Below are positions 9,362 to 18,838 of a DNA stretch of 64,000 nucleotides, one piece after another; the stretch's first letter is position 1, and the number at the start of each line of letters is the position of its first letter. The DNA lies in contig DHER01000036.1 of assembly GCA_002399975.1 (NCBI GenBank), positions 34,904-98,903 of the forward strand. Direction: 5' to 3'. A program made the position numbers and the translations under genes. Below the pieces are notes generated by a model. That model was not told the origin of the DNA. It worked only from the letters and a program-made list of their open reading frames with translations, and did not search any database. The stretch is from Firmicutes bacterium UBA4845. Lineage in GTDB: Bacteria; Bacillota; Clostridia; Tissierellales; Sedimentibacteraceae.

Positions 9362-9619
9362 ATGGCATCAAACAATAACAACAGTGGAAGCAACAACATC
9401 GTTGTTCCTGAAGCAAAACAGGCTTTAAATCAAATGAAGACTGAAATTGCAAATGAATTAGGTTTAACAAACTATGAACAGGTAGACAAAGGTAACCTTA
9501 CTGCAAGACAAAACGGATATGTAGGCGGTTACATGACAAAGAGACTGGTTGAAATGGCTCAGAGGCAGATGAGCGGAAACAGTGGATTCGGCGGAACAGG
9601 CGGAATGCAATCTAAATAA
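9362..9619 (+). CDS. Alpha/beta-type small acid-soluble spore protein
   Basis: An 85-aa DNA-binding spore coat-of-DNA protein. It has the family hallmarks: VPEAKQALNQMKTEIANELGL, in which the spore protease GPR cuts at the Glu-Ile/Val-Ala site, and LTARQNGYVGGYMTKRLVEMAQ, the conserved C-terminal helix. Asn/Ser-rich and Gly-rich tails flank the core. GAAAGGAG precedes the ATG. It is a lone gene, closed by a hairpin terminator. Its presence shows that the organism sporulates. Confidence 0.95.
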   Translation: MASNNNNSGSNNIVVPEAKQALNQMKTEIANELGLTNYEQVDKGNLTARQNGYVGGYMTKRLVEMAQRQMSGNSGFGGTGGMQSK

Positions 9620-9642
9620 GGTACAAATAAATTAAAATAAAT

Positions 9643-9677
9643 AATTGGTGAATAGCTGAGCTATTCACCAATTTTAT
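9643..9677. terminator. Bidirectional terminator between the spore gene and etfA
   Basis: AATTGGTGAATAG and CTATTCACCAATT form 13-bp arms around CTGAG, followed by TTTT on the plus strand and a T-rich tract on the minus strand. It serves the converging spore protein gene and etfA. Confidence 0.85.
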
Positions 9678-9686
9678 ACTATAATA

Positions 9687-10715
9687 TTATTTACTTGCAA
9701 CTTTCTTTTTTTTAAGTTCCTCTATCAAAAGAGGAACTATCTTAAATATATCTCCTACTATTCCAACGTCTGCTACTTCAAATATTGGGGCTGATTCATC
9801 TTTATTGATTGCAATTATAAAATCGGATTCTTCCATACCTGCCAGGTGCTGTATTGCTCCTGATATACCGCAGGCTATATACAAATTCGGCCTTACAGTC
9901 TTCCCTGTCTGTCCTACCTGCCTATCTTTCGGTACCCAGCCTGCATCTACAGCAGCCCTTGAAGCCGAAATTGTTCCTCCTAATAAATCTGCCAGTTCTT
10001 CCAGCATTGGATAATTCTCCGGACCTTTCATTCCTCTGCCGCCTGATACTAAAACTTTAGCATCTTCTATGTTCATTCTCTGCTGGATTATTTTTGTTAC
10101 ATCTATTATTTCAACGTTCTTGCACTTTTTCGGTATTTCAATCTTGTATTCTTCTATGCTTACAGGATTTTGTTCTGAATACTTGGCTTTTTGCATAACA
10201 CCGGGTCTTACGGTTGCCATCTGCGGCCTGTTATTTGGGCACGCGATTGTAGCCATTAAATTTCCTCCGAATGCAGGTCTTGTCATCATCAGGTTTAATT
10301 TTTTGGGATCATCTCCGTCAGGCTCTATTGCAAGACCTGTACAATCTGCTGTAAGTCCTGTATGAACTCTTGCTGATACTCTCGGCGCCATATCTCTTCC
10401 TATTGCCGTAGCACCGTATATTACCACTTCTGGTTTCTTTTCTGTTATTATTTTGTGCATAGTATAAACATATGGCTCTGTCATATATAGATCAAGTAAA
10501 TCATCTTCTGCATAAATAACTTTGTCTGCACCTGCATAGCATAATTTTTTTGCTTCATCTTTCATATCTTTTCCTAACAATACGGCCGTTACTTCAGTAT
10601 GCAGTTCTTTTGCCAGTTCTTTTCCCTTGCCTATAAGTTCAAAGGCAACCTTTTGTATTTTACGGTCTCTTTGTTCCGCAAATACAAAGACTCCTTTATA
10701 TTCTGAAATATTCAT
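9687..10715 (-). CDS. etfA: Electron transfer flavoprotein, alpha subunit
   Basis: With EtfB it passes electrons to or from acyl-CoA dehydrogenase; in anaerobes such complexes often bifurcate electrons to ferredoxin. It is 342 aa. The C-terminal FAD domain is clear: VSGGRGMKGPENYPMLEELA near residue 225, SRAAVDAGWVP, QVGQTGKTVRP, and IACGISGAIQHLAGM. It starts 21 bp after etfB and closes the crt-acd-etfB-etfA run. Confidence 0.95.
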   Translation of the reverse strand: MNISEYKGVFVFAEQRDRKIQKVAFELIGKGKELAKELHTEVTAVLLGKDMKDEAKKLCYAGADKVIYAEDDLLDLYMTEPYVYTMHKIITEKKPEVVIYGATAIGRDMAPRVSARVHTGLTADCTGLAIEPDGDDPKKLNLMMTRPAFGGNLMATIACPNNRPQMATVRPGVMQKAKYSEQNPVSIEEYKIEIPKKCKNVEIIDVTKIIQQRMNIEDAKVLVSGGRGMKGPENYPMLEELADLLGGTISASRAAVDAGWVPKDRQVGQTGKTVRPNLYIACGISGAIQHLAGMEESDFIIAINKDESAPIFEVADVGIVGDIFKIVPLLIEELKKKKVASK

Positions 10716-10736
10716 TCTTCCGCCTCCTACTATCTA

Positions 10737-11519
10737 CTATATTATAAATTTCTCTTCCATTTTCTCGACTATTAATTCCGCCGATTCCTGCGGCTCAAGG
10801 TTAAATACCTTGCCTGCTGTTTTTGCTCCCTTGGTAAATGATTTCTTAACTTTAGTAGGAGAACCTTTAAGTCCTATATTACTTGTATCTACTGTTATAT
10901 CTTTTAATCCCCATGCTGTTACTTTCTTTTCTCTATATGCATCGAATATCCCTCCGGGGGTCATATAGCGCGGTTGGTTAAGTTCGGACAATGCAGTTAT
11001 CAATATCGGCATTTTGGCTTTTATTGTATGATACCTGTCTTCGTACTGTCTTTTAACAATTACATAGTCGCCTTCTATTTTTAAATCTTCTGCATAGCTT
11101 ATGTTTGGAAGTCCCAAATGTTCTGCTATCTGCGGACCTACCTGTGCTGTATCCCCGTCTATTGCCTGCCTTCCGGTTATTATCAAATCGTATTTAAGGT
11201 TTTTAATAGCTGCTGCTATGGTAGTTGAAGTAGCCCATGTATCTGCTCCTCCAAATGCTCTGTCCGATAAAAGTATTGCTTCGTCGGCTCCCATAGCCAG
11301 CGCTTCCTTCAGTGCTTCATCCGCCTGTGGCGGGCCCATGGATAACACTGCAACATGTGAACCGTTTTTTTCTTTTATTCTTAGTGCAGCCTCTAATCCT
11401 GCTTTGTCATCAGGATTAATTATACTTGGCACTCCTTCTCTTATTAATGTACCTGTCTTTGGATCCAGTCTTACTTCTGTTGTATCTGGAACTTGTTTTA
11501 TACATACTACTATATTCAC
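10737..11519 (-). CDS. etfB: Electron transfer flavoprotein, beta subunit
   Basis: The 260-aa beta subunit. It begins MNIVVCIKQVPDTTEVRLD, the standard EtfB N-terminus, and has ITGRQAIDGDTAQVGPQIAE, the nucleotide-binding signature near residue 120. In bifurcating Etf-Bcd complexes this subunit binds NADH and a second FAD. It sits 13 bp after the acyl-CoA dehydrogenase, which supports a Bcd/Etf complex. Confidence 0.95.
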   Translation of the reverse strand: MNIVVCIKQVPDTTEVRLDPKTGTLIREGVPSIINPDDKAGLEAALRIKEKNGSHVAVLSMGPPQADEALKEALAMGADEAILLSDRAFGGADTWATSTTIAAAIKNLKYDLIITGRQAIDGDTAQVGPQIAEHLGLPNISYAEDLKIEGDYVIVKRQYEDRYHTIKAKMPILITALSELNQPRYMTPGGIFDAYREKKVTAWGLKDITVDTSNIGLKGSPTKVKKSFTKGAKTAGKVFNLEPQESAELIVEKMEEKFII

Positions 11520-11532
11520 GTCTTTTGCCTCC

Positions 11533-12672
11533 CTACTTCAACATATTTCCGCTGATAACCATCCTCTGTACTTCTGATGTTCCCTCGTAGATTTCTGTTA
11601 TCTTGGCATCTCTCATCATTCTTTCAACAGGATAGTCTCTCGTGTATCCGTATCCGCCGTGAAGCTGAACGGCCTTTGTTGTTACTTCCATTGCTGTTTC
11701 AGCGGCAAACAGTTTTGCCATTGCTGCATCAACAGTAAATGGCTTTCCAGCGTCCTTGCTGCATGCAGCTTTGTATACCAGTAACCTTGCTGCATCTACT
11801 TTACACTGCATATCGGCTAACTGGAACTGTGTATTCTGGAATTTAGCAATTGGTCTTCCAAACTGTTTTCTTTCTTTAACGTACTTAACAGTTTCATCAA
11901 TAGCTCCCTGGGCTAATCCAAGTGCCTGGGCTGCTATTCCAATTCTTCCTCCGTCAAGGGTATGCATTGCTATTTTAAAACCTTGTCCTTCTTTGCCCAA
12001 CAGGTTTTCTTTAGGAACTATGCAGTCCTCAAAAACCAGCTCACATGTGGATGATCCTCTTATGCCCATTTTTAATTCTTTCTTTCCTATTGAAAATCCG
12101 GGAAAGTCTGATTCAACTATGAATGCTGATATTCCTCTTGTTCCTTTTGATTTATCTGTCATTGCCATTATTATATAGATGTCTGCTTCTCCAGCATTTG
12201 TTATGAATATCTTGCTTCCGTTAAGTACATAGTGGTCATCTTTCAAAACCGCCTTTGTCTGCTGACCTGCTGCGTCTGTTCCTGCTCCTGGCTCTGTAAG
12301 CCCGAATGCTCCAAGACATCCGTCCGACGTAAGCTTTGTAAGGTATTTCTTTTTCTGTTCCTCGGTTCCGAATTCATAAATTGGTGAACAGCCCAAAGAA
12401 GTATGTGCTGACAAAATAACACCTGTAGTACCACAAACCTTTGACAATTCTTCAACTGCCATAACATATGTCAGATTATCGCATCCCTGTCCTCCGTATT
12501 CTTTCGGAAACGGTATCCCCATAAAGCCATACTTGTGCATTTTCTCAACAGTTTCCGTAGGAAATCTTTCCTCTTCGTCAATGTCCTGAGCTAACGGTTC
12601 TACTTCATTAACAGCAAATTCTCCGAACAGCTGTCTTGCCATTTGATGCTCTTTGCTTAATTGAAAATCCAT
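11533..12672 (-). CDS. bcd: Acyl-CoA dehydrogenase, butyryl-CoA type
   Basis: A 379-aa flavoprotein likely to reduce crotonyl-CoA to butyryl-CoA. Landmarks are FGLTEPGAGTDAAGQQT (FAD and substrate loop), GSKIFITNAGEAD, QLHGGYGYTRDYPVERMMRD, and IYEGTSEVQRMVI, whose Glu is the catalytic base of short-chain enzymes. It heads a promoter-driven acd-etfB-etfA unit. The butyryl-CoA assignment rests on the Etf partners and the crotonase upstream. Other short-chain substrates are possible. Confidence 0.88.
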   Translation of the reverse strand: MDFQLSKEHQMARQLFGEFAVNEVEPLAQDIDEEERFPTETVEKMHKYGFMGIPFPKEYGGQGCDNLTYVMAVEELSKVCGTTGVILSAHTSLGCSPIYEFGTEEQKKKYLTKLTSDGCLGAFGLTEPGAGTDAAGQQTKAVLKDDHYVLNGSKIFITNAGEADIYIIMAMTDKSKGTRGISAFIVESDFPGFSIGKKELKMGIRGSSTCELVFEDCIVPKENLLGKEGQGFKIAMHTLDGGRIGIAAQALGLAQGAIDETVKYVKERKQFGRPIAKFQNTQFQLADMQCKVDAARLLVYKAACSKDAGKPFTVDAAMAKLFAAETAMEVTTKAVQLHGGYGYTRDYPVERMMRDAKITEIYEGTSEVQRMVISGNMLK

Positions 12673-12768
12673 GTTTTCACTCCCTTAATCTTTGTCCAAT
12701 TACTATATATTTCTACGTTATAGATAATTAAATAACTATAAACGTTAAAAAAATATTTAACACTCATC

Positions 12769-12797
12769 ATTATACTAAATTGTTGATTAAATATCAA
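12769..12797 (-). promoter_or_regulatory. Sigma-A promoter of acd-etfBA
   Basis: On the minus strand TTGATA (12792-12797), 17 bp, TATAAT (12769-12774), about 95 bp before the acyl-CoA dehydrogenase start. The -35 lies in a small palindrome (TTGAT-N5-ATCAA), so repressor control is possible. Confidence 0.7.
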
Positions 12798-12869
12798 TCC
12801 CTAATTTGCTTTTAATAACATTCATTATGTATATATTGCGTGGTTCTGTTTTATGCCAGGAATTTGAAA

Positions 12870-13643
12870 CTATTTAAATTTCGGATCCCTCTTTTCTAAA
12901 AATGCTGTCATACCTTCTTTTTGGTCTTGCGAAGCAAAGCACAAACCAAAAACATTTGATTCATAGGCTATTCCGGTTTCAATATCCGTCTCAACACCTC
13001 TGTTCATTGACTCTTTTGCAAATTTCAGGGCAAATCTTGAATTTGACTTAATTTTATCAGCTAATTTATATGTTTCTTCCATTAAATTTTCTTTGTCTGT
13101 CACTTTATTAACAAGGCCTATTCTGTACGCTTCTGCAGCACCAATGTGCCCAGCTGAAAGAATCAATTCTTTTGCTCTTCCTAATCCTACAAGCCTGGGC
13201 AATCTTTGAGTCCCTGAAAACCCGGGGATAATTCCCAAACCTACTTCAGGTTGTCCAAACTTTGCGTTAGAGGAAGCAATTCTTATGTCACATGCCATTG
13301 CTAATTCGCATCCTCCGCCAAGGGCAAAGCCGTTTACTGCTGCTATAACTACTTTATTAAGCATCTCAATTTTCCTGAAAAGCCTTGAGCCGTCCTCCGA
13401 AAACTTCTTTGCCTGTTCCATATTCAAATCCCTCATATAGTCTATGTCCGCACCTGCAACAAAAGCTTTTCCTTCGCCTGTCAATACAACAATTTGAATT
13501 TCCTCATCATTTTTTATTTGATCAAATACTGTGCCAAGTTCACTTAAAATTTCCGAATTCAATGCATTTAAAGACTTTGGATTATTAATTTTTACCGTAC
13601 AAGTACCATTGCTTTTTTCCAATAATAAATTTTTGAATTCCAT
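12870..13643 (-). CDS. crt: Enoyl-CoA hydratase/crotonase
   Basis: A 257-aa crotonase-fold enzyme that hydrates 2-enoyl-CoA (crotonyl-CoA to 3-hydroxybutyryl-CoA) or the reverse. It has the oxyanion-hole segment AFVAGADIDYM near residue 60 and NGFALGGGCELAMACDIRIA near residue 104, then GQPEVGLGIIPGFSGTQRLPRLVG containing the two catalytic Glu positions. The length is normal. The usual neighbours thl and hbd are not here. The gap to the acyl-CoA dehydrogenase contains a separate promoter. Confidence 0.9.
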   Translation of the reverse strand: MEFKNLLLEKSNGTCTVKINNPKSLNALNSEILSELGTVFDQIKNDEEIQIVVLTGEGKAFVAGADIDYMRDLNMEQAKKFSEDGSRLFRKIEMLNKVVIAAVNGFALGGGCELAMACDIRIASSNAKFGQPEVGLGIIPGFSGTQRLPRLVGLGRAKELILSAGHIGAAEAYRIGLVNKVTDKENLMEETYKLADKIKSNSRFALKFAKESMNRGVETDIETGIAYESNVFGLCFASQDQKEGMTAFLEKRDPKFK

Positions 13644-14027
13644 TTGCTCTGCCTTCTTTCCTTGAAATTTTTTATTTATAAGCTTAAGGTGTCAAAACTT
13701 ATAATATTGTAACATTATGATAAATATTATAACACAAATAAAAGCAAAAAAAATTTAAGTTTTATTAACATTTGATATTTTTTTTACAAAGTACTATTAA
13801 GCCTTGTTGTAAATATTATTTAATATTTTATCTTACAGGGGAAAAAAAATCAATACTATTATAATTTGAATTTTCCCATAAAAGAAGCAAAATAACTATT
13901 AAACGGCTATTTTGCTTCTTTTTTAGAAAGGCTCAAAAATATTTCACTATTGAAATACTTTCATTATATAATATACTTTAAAAGGCGTCATAAAGGAAAT
14001 ACAACGACTACAAGTATATCTAGTAAT
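13644..14027. other. 384-bp intergenic region between crt and the transporter pseudogene
   Basis: AT-rich. It holds the hairpin terminator at 13881-13924 and, close to crt, a TATAAT on the minus strand (near 13727) without a good -35 box. I see no gene. Confidence 0.6.
13881..13924 (-). terminator. Terminator downstream of the transporter gene
   Basis: AAAGAAGCAAAATA and TATTTTGCTTCTTT are perfect 14-bp arms with T-runs on both sides. It lies about 105 bp past the end of the interrupted transporter and probably ends the oxalate locus transcript. Confidence 0.85.
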
Positions 14028-15314
14028 TTATTCATCGCTTACGGGAGCAGCTTGTTGTTTTTTCACAGGTTTCGGTATGCGAGGCAAAACCAGTGACATT
14101 ACAGAAGCATATAATGAAAGTAATGCGGCACAAGAAAATACTATTTTCCATCCAAAAGAACTTGCCAGATATACTCCAAGTCCGCCGCCTATGATAGAAG
14201 CAAATCCTTTGGCACTATATAAAAATCCATAATTAGAAGCGGAATAAGTAGCGCCAAATACATCAGCATTAATGGGTGGGAATAAAGAAAATAATTGTCC
14301 CCAGGTAAACATTATAAGCATCAAACAACCTATATATAGAACACTATTATTGCCTACATAAGGTAAAACAAACAAAAATATTGCGTTCAATCCAAAGGAT
14401 ATAAACATTGTTTTAGGACGACCCAGCTTATCTGATGCCGCTCCCCAAAATACTCGGCCTATTCCGTTGGCAAGACTATTGAGCATAACCGACAACATAA
14501 TTACTGAAGAAACAACGCCAACATCCTGGCCAAAAGGTTTTGCATTAGCTGTAATAATAAGCCCGCCTACACTGATGGAAAAAAACATGGACTATATAAT
14601 CCAAAAATTTGGAGTTTTTAGCATCTGCATAGGGCTAAAGCCAATTTTTGATTGATCTAATTTTGCAATTTCCTCTTTTTTGTTAGGCATTTTTGAACCG
14701 ACAGGATAGCGTAAAATCAAAGCTACAATTATAATTAAAATACCTTGTAACATTCCGGTAGACAGAAATGCTTTCGTAACGCCGCTGCTTTCCAATATGC
14801 GCTCAATTACAGGTACAAATGGCATTGATCCTAATCCAAAAGCACCTGCTATTATACCGGAAGCCATACCTCTGCGGTCCGGGAACCATCGTACTGCTAC
14901 ACTGACACATCCGCCATAAATAATTCCTGCACCAATTCCTGCCAAAGCGTAAGAAAAATATAATCCAGAAACAGAATTTACCTGCCCCATCATACTCCAT
15001 CCGAATCCTACGAATAGACCTGCAATAACAAACATTAATTTTGAACCGAACCTATCCAGCAGATAGCCTGCAGCTGGTTGTATAAACGTTTCAAACATAA
15101 TAAACAAGGTAAAAGCATATTGAATAACTGTTAAGGATGACCTTAATTGTTCAACTAACGGAGTAGTAAATAATGTCCATGCATATTGGAGGTTGGCAAT
15201 CATCACCATGCCTACAACAGCAGCAATTAATTGAAGCCAACGATTTCCTAAAAATGAACCATATGCATTAATATTCTTGACTCTCATTTCTTCTATCTCA
15301 TCAACTTTATTCAT
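14028..15314 (-). pseudogene. Oxalate/formate antiporter-family MFS transporter interrupted by an in-frame TAG
   Basis: Two open segments (240 aa, then 186 aa) lie in one reading frame, separated only by a TAG at 14592-14594. Joined, they give about 427 positions, the size of an OFA-family major facilitator. The first half has the N-terminal helices with the GFGWSMMGQ and VAVRWFPDRRGMASGIIAGAFGLG signatures; the second half has NGIGRVFWGAASDKLGRPKT. The stop falls in a loop-to-helix segment (FWII-stop-SMFF) where relatives commonly have Trp (TGG), so a single G-to-A change explains it. The upstream neighbour is oxalate oxidoreductase, so oxalate is the likely substrate. It is either a recent loss, a sequencing variant, or a read-through stop. 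Confidence 0.8.
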
Positions 15315-15422
15315 GAATTATCCCCCCCCTGAATTCATTTAATTGTCAGAGATCTATATTTTAAACTAATTAAGAGTTAAATAATATTTACTTTTTATCC
15401 TCACGTTTTTCTAATCAAATTA

Positions 15423-15453
15423 GACCCCGGTGCTATCAATTCACTACGGGGTC
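15423..15453 (-). promoter_or_regulatory. GC-rich hairpin between the oxalate oxidoreductase beta gene and the transporter
   Basis: GACCCCG (15423-15429) pairs with CGGGGTC (15447-15453). It stands out in AT-rich DNA but lacks a T-run, so it may be an mRNA-processing or attenuating structure rather than a full terminator. Confidence 0.45.
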
Positions 15454-15519
15454 AAATAACAAATAGAATTTGTTTGATATCATACAAATAAATAATACAT
15501 TATATTTTGTACTTGAAAT

Positions 15520-16464
<945 letters not shown>

Positions 16465-16489
16465 TTAACTTCCTCCTTTCATACCGCAA

Positions 16490-17680
16490 TTATAATTCAA
16501 ATGGCAGCCAATAGCTCTGTTTTTCATTTTTCCCTGTTTTAGCTACATTTTTCAATACATCGAACATTTTGTAAAATTCGTCGTGAGTAATCATGGCACC
16601 GCCTAATCCTGCAACAAATCCAACTGTCTCAACTTTCTTATCGTTATTATATAAAGCCGCTCTGACTTCAGTTAATAAAACACCTGCTCCGCAGGAAATA
16701 CCAAAATTAACCGAATTATCAACCACACCTACAACTTTAAATTTACTTAATGTTTCTCTTACCTGTTTTGTTGGGAATGGACGGAAAGTACGCAGACGTA
16801 CTACGCCAACTTTTTCACCAAGGTTTCTCAAATGTTTTGCCACATTCTTAGCTGTTTCGGCATGTCCTCCTTGTAAAAAGATAACACTTTCTGCATCATC
16901 AGTCATGTATTCTTCAAGCCACGGATCGTATTTACGTCCAAAGACGTCAGCAAATTCCTCATGTACTTCTTCAAATACCTTATACATACCTTCTACAGCC
17001 AAATGCCTTTGATACTGAGTACCGGGACCCATTTCAGGCTCCATCTGCGGCCCGATAATTACAGGATCTTTCGTATCAAGCACATGATGATTTTTATAAG
17101 GCGGTAAAAATGCATCAACTTGCTCTTGTGACGGTATATCAACATCACCGAGAATATGGGATACAAAATATCCATCTTGACAAGCATACTGAGGTAAAAG
17201 AACTCGCGGATCTTCGCCGATACGATAATACATAAGGGTTAAATCCAAAGCCTCTTGAGGAGAAGAAGCCCATCCTTGAATCCATCCCTGATCCCGGCAG
17301 CACAAAGCATCTGTATGCTCAGATCCAAAATCACCCGGCGGATCCAAAGTACGGTCGGCAATAGCCATTTGAAGCGGAAGCCTTTCGCCTGAAATAGGTG
17401 AATAAACTTCCATTGCATAAGTTACACCTACTCCTGAACTGCCTGTAAAGGCTCTGGCTCCTGAAGCTGAAGCACCATATACGACACTTAGCTGCCCGTG
17501 CTCCCCTTCTCCAAGAACAAATTCAGCATCTAATTCTCCATCTGCAACCATCCTTGCCAACTCCGACATAATTCCGGTATATGGTCGAATCGGATAGGAA
17601 CATATAACATCTACATTGGCCAATTTAACTGCATTAGCCGTTGCCACACATCCTGACATTCTTTTTATATTGGTTTTCAT
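16490..17680 (-). CDS. 2-oxoacid:ferredoxin oxidoreductase alpha subunit, probably oxalate oxidoreductase
   Basis: The 396-aa alpha subunit. Pyruvate enzymes have YPITP where this one has YPIRP (Arg at residue 32), and the substrate loop reads ADRTLDPPGDFGSE, with Arg110, Asp113 and Phe118. As I recall the Moorella thermoacetica oxalate oxidoreductase, its substrate residues are Arg31, Arg109, Asp112 and Phe117, so all four match with a constant offset of one. Oxalate would be split to two CO2 with two electrons passed to ferredoxin and no CoA used. The start lies 28 bp after the delta-subunit gene. Confidence 0.88.
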   Translation of the reverse strand: MKTNIKRMSGCVATANAVKLANVDVICSYPIRPYTGIMSELARMVADGELDAEFVLGEGEHGQLSVVYGASASGARAFTGSSGVGVTYAMEVYSPISGERLPLQMAIADRTLDPPGDFGSEHTDALCCRDQGWIQGWASSPQEALDLTLMYYRIGEDPRVLLPQYACQDGYFVSHILGDVDIPSQEQVDAFLPPYKNHHVLDTKDPVIIGPQMEPEMGPGTQYQRHLAVEGMYKVFEEVHEEFADVFGRKYDPWLEEYMTDDAESVIFLQGGHAETAKNVAKHLRNLGEKVGVVRLRTFRPFPTKQVRETLSKFKVVGVVDNSVNFGISCGAGVLLTEVRAALYNNDKKVETVGFVAGLGGAMITHDEFYKMFDVLKNVAKTGKNEKQSYWLPFEL

Positions 17681-17708
17681 TTTTTATTTCACCTCCTGTA
17701 TTATAAAC

Positions 17709-18002
17709 TTATTCTTCAAAATCCAACTCGGGTACCAAAGTAATTGCTCCTGCAGGACATACCTCGGCACAAATTCCACAACCTTTGCAATACTTTAAAT
17801 TAAAATTAATGGGTTTATCATCATTAAGGTTAACGCAAGCATCAGGACAGTTAATCCAACAGGTTTGACACTTTACACACTTTTCAGAATCTACTATTGG
17901 TCTTCTGGTACGCCAATTGCCGGTAATCATTCCTTCATTTTCTTTTTGGGGTGAAGGCACAGTCCCTGCAAAAGGAATTCTTTCATATGGTACAACAGCC
18001 AT
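17709..18002 (-). CDS. 2-oxoacid:ferredoxin oxidoreductase delta subunit (two [4Fe-4S] clusters)
   Basis: A 97-aa ferredoxin-like electron-transfer subunit. Two CxxCxxCxxxC(P) motifs are visible: CVKCQTCWINCPDAC near residue 41 and CKGCGICAEVCPAGA near residue 73. It lies between the gamma and alpha genes. In the Moorella enzyme, as I recall, delta and gamma are one fused polypeptide; here they are separate genes 47 bp apart. Confidence 0.93.
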   Translation of the reverse strand: MAVVPYERIPFAGTVPSPQKENEGMITGNWRTRRPIVDSEKCVKCQTCWINCPDACVNLNDDKPINFNLKYCKGCGICAEVCPAGAITLVPELDFEE

Positions 18003-18049
18003 TTAAAGCACCTCCTTAATTTTTCTGAATCTTTTTAATCTTTTAACCA

Positions 18050-18706
18050 TTAAGCAAAAACTTTCTTTTGTATGCTGTCTGCATCTACAACAATCGTCTG
18101 ATCATAAGCTTTTTTTGCAACACTCTTATTAGCAATAAGTTCAAGCAGATTATCAAATTTTACAATTTCTGTACCTTTTACAACAGCAGCTACCAGTGCG
18201 GCGCTGATACCTTTACCGATTCCGGAAGCATCTGTAGCACCTTCAGCTCCTGAAAGAGTAATAACAGATTTTGAAAGGCTGTTGGCATCTACTGTAACAA
18301 TTTTTGAAAGATTTTCTGTATTCTCTTTAATAAATTTTATTAGATATTCCGGTGAACGTTTTGAATTTATCACAAGAACCGCTCCCGGTTTTATTCCGGA
18401 TAAAATATTTATACCTTTTACGAGAGTTTCTTCTGTGAGTACAACAATATCAGGGGCTTCGTTCTCATATACATACCTGGATTCAATTTCTTCAGTGCTG
18501 ATTTTTCCATATGCTCTTACGGGAACAAAGATACGGTCAGGAAGATCAACATAATTCTCCCATGCCTGAATATACTTACCTTCTTTTGAAGCAGCTTCAG
18601 TTAAAGCAACTACTACATCACGGGCTTCTTTATTTTCATAAACTCCCCTACCCCAAACTGTGATTTGTTTCAACCCTGGTTCATCAAACAAATTTTGAAT
18701 TGACAT
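18050..18706 (-). CDS. 2-oxoacid:ferredoxin oxidoreductase gamma subunit, divergent
   Basis: A 218-aa gamma-domain protein, first of the four subunit genes. The usual gamma N-terminus has GRGGQG; here the corresponding stretch reads ITVWGRGVYENKEARDVV, so the glycine-rich turn is lost. The rest (AWENYVDLPDRIFVPVRAYGKIS, APDIVVLTEETLV, VLVINSKRSPEYL, VTVDANSLSK) follows the family. Loss of this motif fits an enzyme that does not use CoA in the usual way, but that link is an inference. Confidence 0.85.
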   Translation of the reverse strand: MSIQNLFDEPGLKQITVWGRGVYENKEARDVVVALTEAASKEGKYIQAWENYVDLPDRIFVPVRAYGKISTEEIESRYVYENEAPDIVVLTEETLVKGINILSGIKPGAVLVINSKRSPEYLIKFIKENTENLSKIVTVDANSLSKSVITLSGAEGATDASGIGKGISAALVAAVVKGTEIVKFDNLLELIANKSVAKKAYDQTIVVDADSIQKKVFA

Positions 18707-18838
18707 TTTGCTCCACCTTCCTTTCTTTAATGGTTAACACTTACACATATGCAACCTACAATACTGAATCTTTTTTACCTTCCTTTGTCTCCTTCCTTTA
18801 ATGATCAAAATACACACTCAATTCTAAAACCTCTTTTT

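Noticed and set aside
12710..12800. Rex operator at the acd-etf promoter
   Set aside because: Two partial palindromes (TTGAT-N5-ATCAA and TGTTAA-N8-TTAACG) are present but neither fits the Rex spacing, so I noted only the promoter.
14592..14594. TAG read as pyrrolysine
   Set aside because: Pyrrolysine occurs mainly in methylamine methyltransferases. No pyl genes are in the window and the position normally carries Trp, so a nonsense mutation is simpler.
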